A stretch of 64,000 nt of DNA from Tersicoccus phoenicis (lineage in GTDB: Bacteria; Actinomycetota; Actinomycetes; Actinomycetales; Micrococcaceae): positions 62,001 to 126,000 of the forward strand of contig NZ_MRDE01000076.1 of the NCBI RefSeq assembly GCF_001968835.1, given 5' to 3'. The notes beneath the pieces were generated by a model. The model ran no database searches. It saw only the letters and a program-made list of their open reading frames with translations, and was not told the DNA's origin. Numbering within the stretch: position 1 is the stretch's first letter; every line of letters begins with the position of its first letter. The translations under genes and the position numbers were made by a program. Below are positions 63,930 to 64,000 of this stretch, in pieces.

Positions 63930-64000
63930 GGATCTGGTGTTCCCTTCAATCGATTTCTCTCACTGCCCCCGTCGAGGTGCGGGCTGGGGCCGCGGGTCTC
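63930..64000. other. Region upstream of pknB, edge of window
   Basis: 71 bp. On the minus strand GAAGGGAAC before the GTG serves as the pknB ribosome site. Two frames enter from the edge and stop here (one with TGA within ATTGAAGG, one within CAGTGAGAG), so the 3' end of the preceding gene may be present, but I cannot choose the frame. Confidence 0.3.

Overview
This window is the replication-origin neighbourhood of a high-GC actinobacterial chromosome. Evidence is the block yidD-rnpA-rpmH / dnaA-dnaN-gnd-recF-dciA-gyrB-gyrA, the flanking parB-parA-rsmG-jag-yidC block, the crgA-pabA-pknB block, many GTG starts and 4-nt ATGA/GTGA overlaps. The gene order matches the mycobacterial/streptomycete oriC region. 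A Nakamurella-like or other Frankineae-like genus is a guess, not shown by the sequence.

Left arm (1-12,650, mostly minus strand): an ABC exporter (permease cut by the window edge, plus ATPase), an MFS transporter, a GT87-type membrane glycosyltransferase, a CCA-adding enzyme, then on the plus strand a NUDIX hydrolase, murJ, a membrane protein with a degenerate kinase N-lobe and an outer discoidin-like domain, and trxA. A gene desert of about 1.1 kb (9,956-11,097) follows. It holds four parS sites, with a fifth inside parB.

Core (11,098-30,109): parB, parA, rsmG, jag, yidC, yidD, rnpA and rpmH run leftwards. dnaA, oriC (19,342-19,772), dnaN, gnd, recF, dciA-like, gyrB, gyrA, a DUF3566 gene, tRNA-Ile, a 39-codon gene, a truncated tRNA-Ala and an intact tRNA-Ala run rightwards. 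These genes start replication, supercoil and segregate the origin, and build the membrane-insertion and RNase P machinery.

Island (30,048-33,967): directly after tRNA-Ala lie a decayed serine-recombinase tail that reads into the tRNA antisense strand and a four-gene metal-resistance operon (cmtR, P1B ATPase, lspA, cadD-like). It interrupts the usual tRNA-Ala to ppiA linkage.

Right arm (34,080-60,650): ppiA and a rhomboid protease are followed by metabolic and envelope genes: a GH65 phosphorylase with beta-phosphoglucomutase, MOSC, MFS and NAD(P)-binding proteins, a CPA1 antiporter with a zinc finger, an M18 aminopeptidase, argE-like, an Rpf with LysM, a 3-methyladenine glycosylase-like protein, and an Asp23/AmaP operon. 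Within it, 47,657-54,361 holds a GTP cyclohydrolase II-reductase fusion, a methyltransferase, a GT4 glycosyltransferase, a pterin-synthase homologue and a dehydrogenase. These look like an uncharacterised GTP-derived (pterin or pyrimidine) glycoside pathway and are the best candidate for a new system here. Two compact DnaA-box clusters (36,472-36,605 and 40,751-40,920) lie far from oriC and may titrate DnaA. The window ends with crgA, pabA and pknB, resuming the conserved origin-region order.
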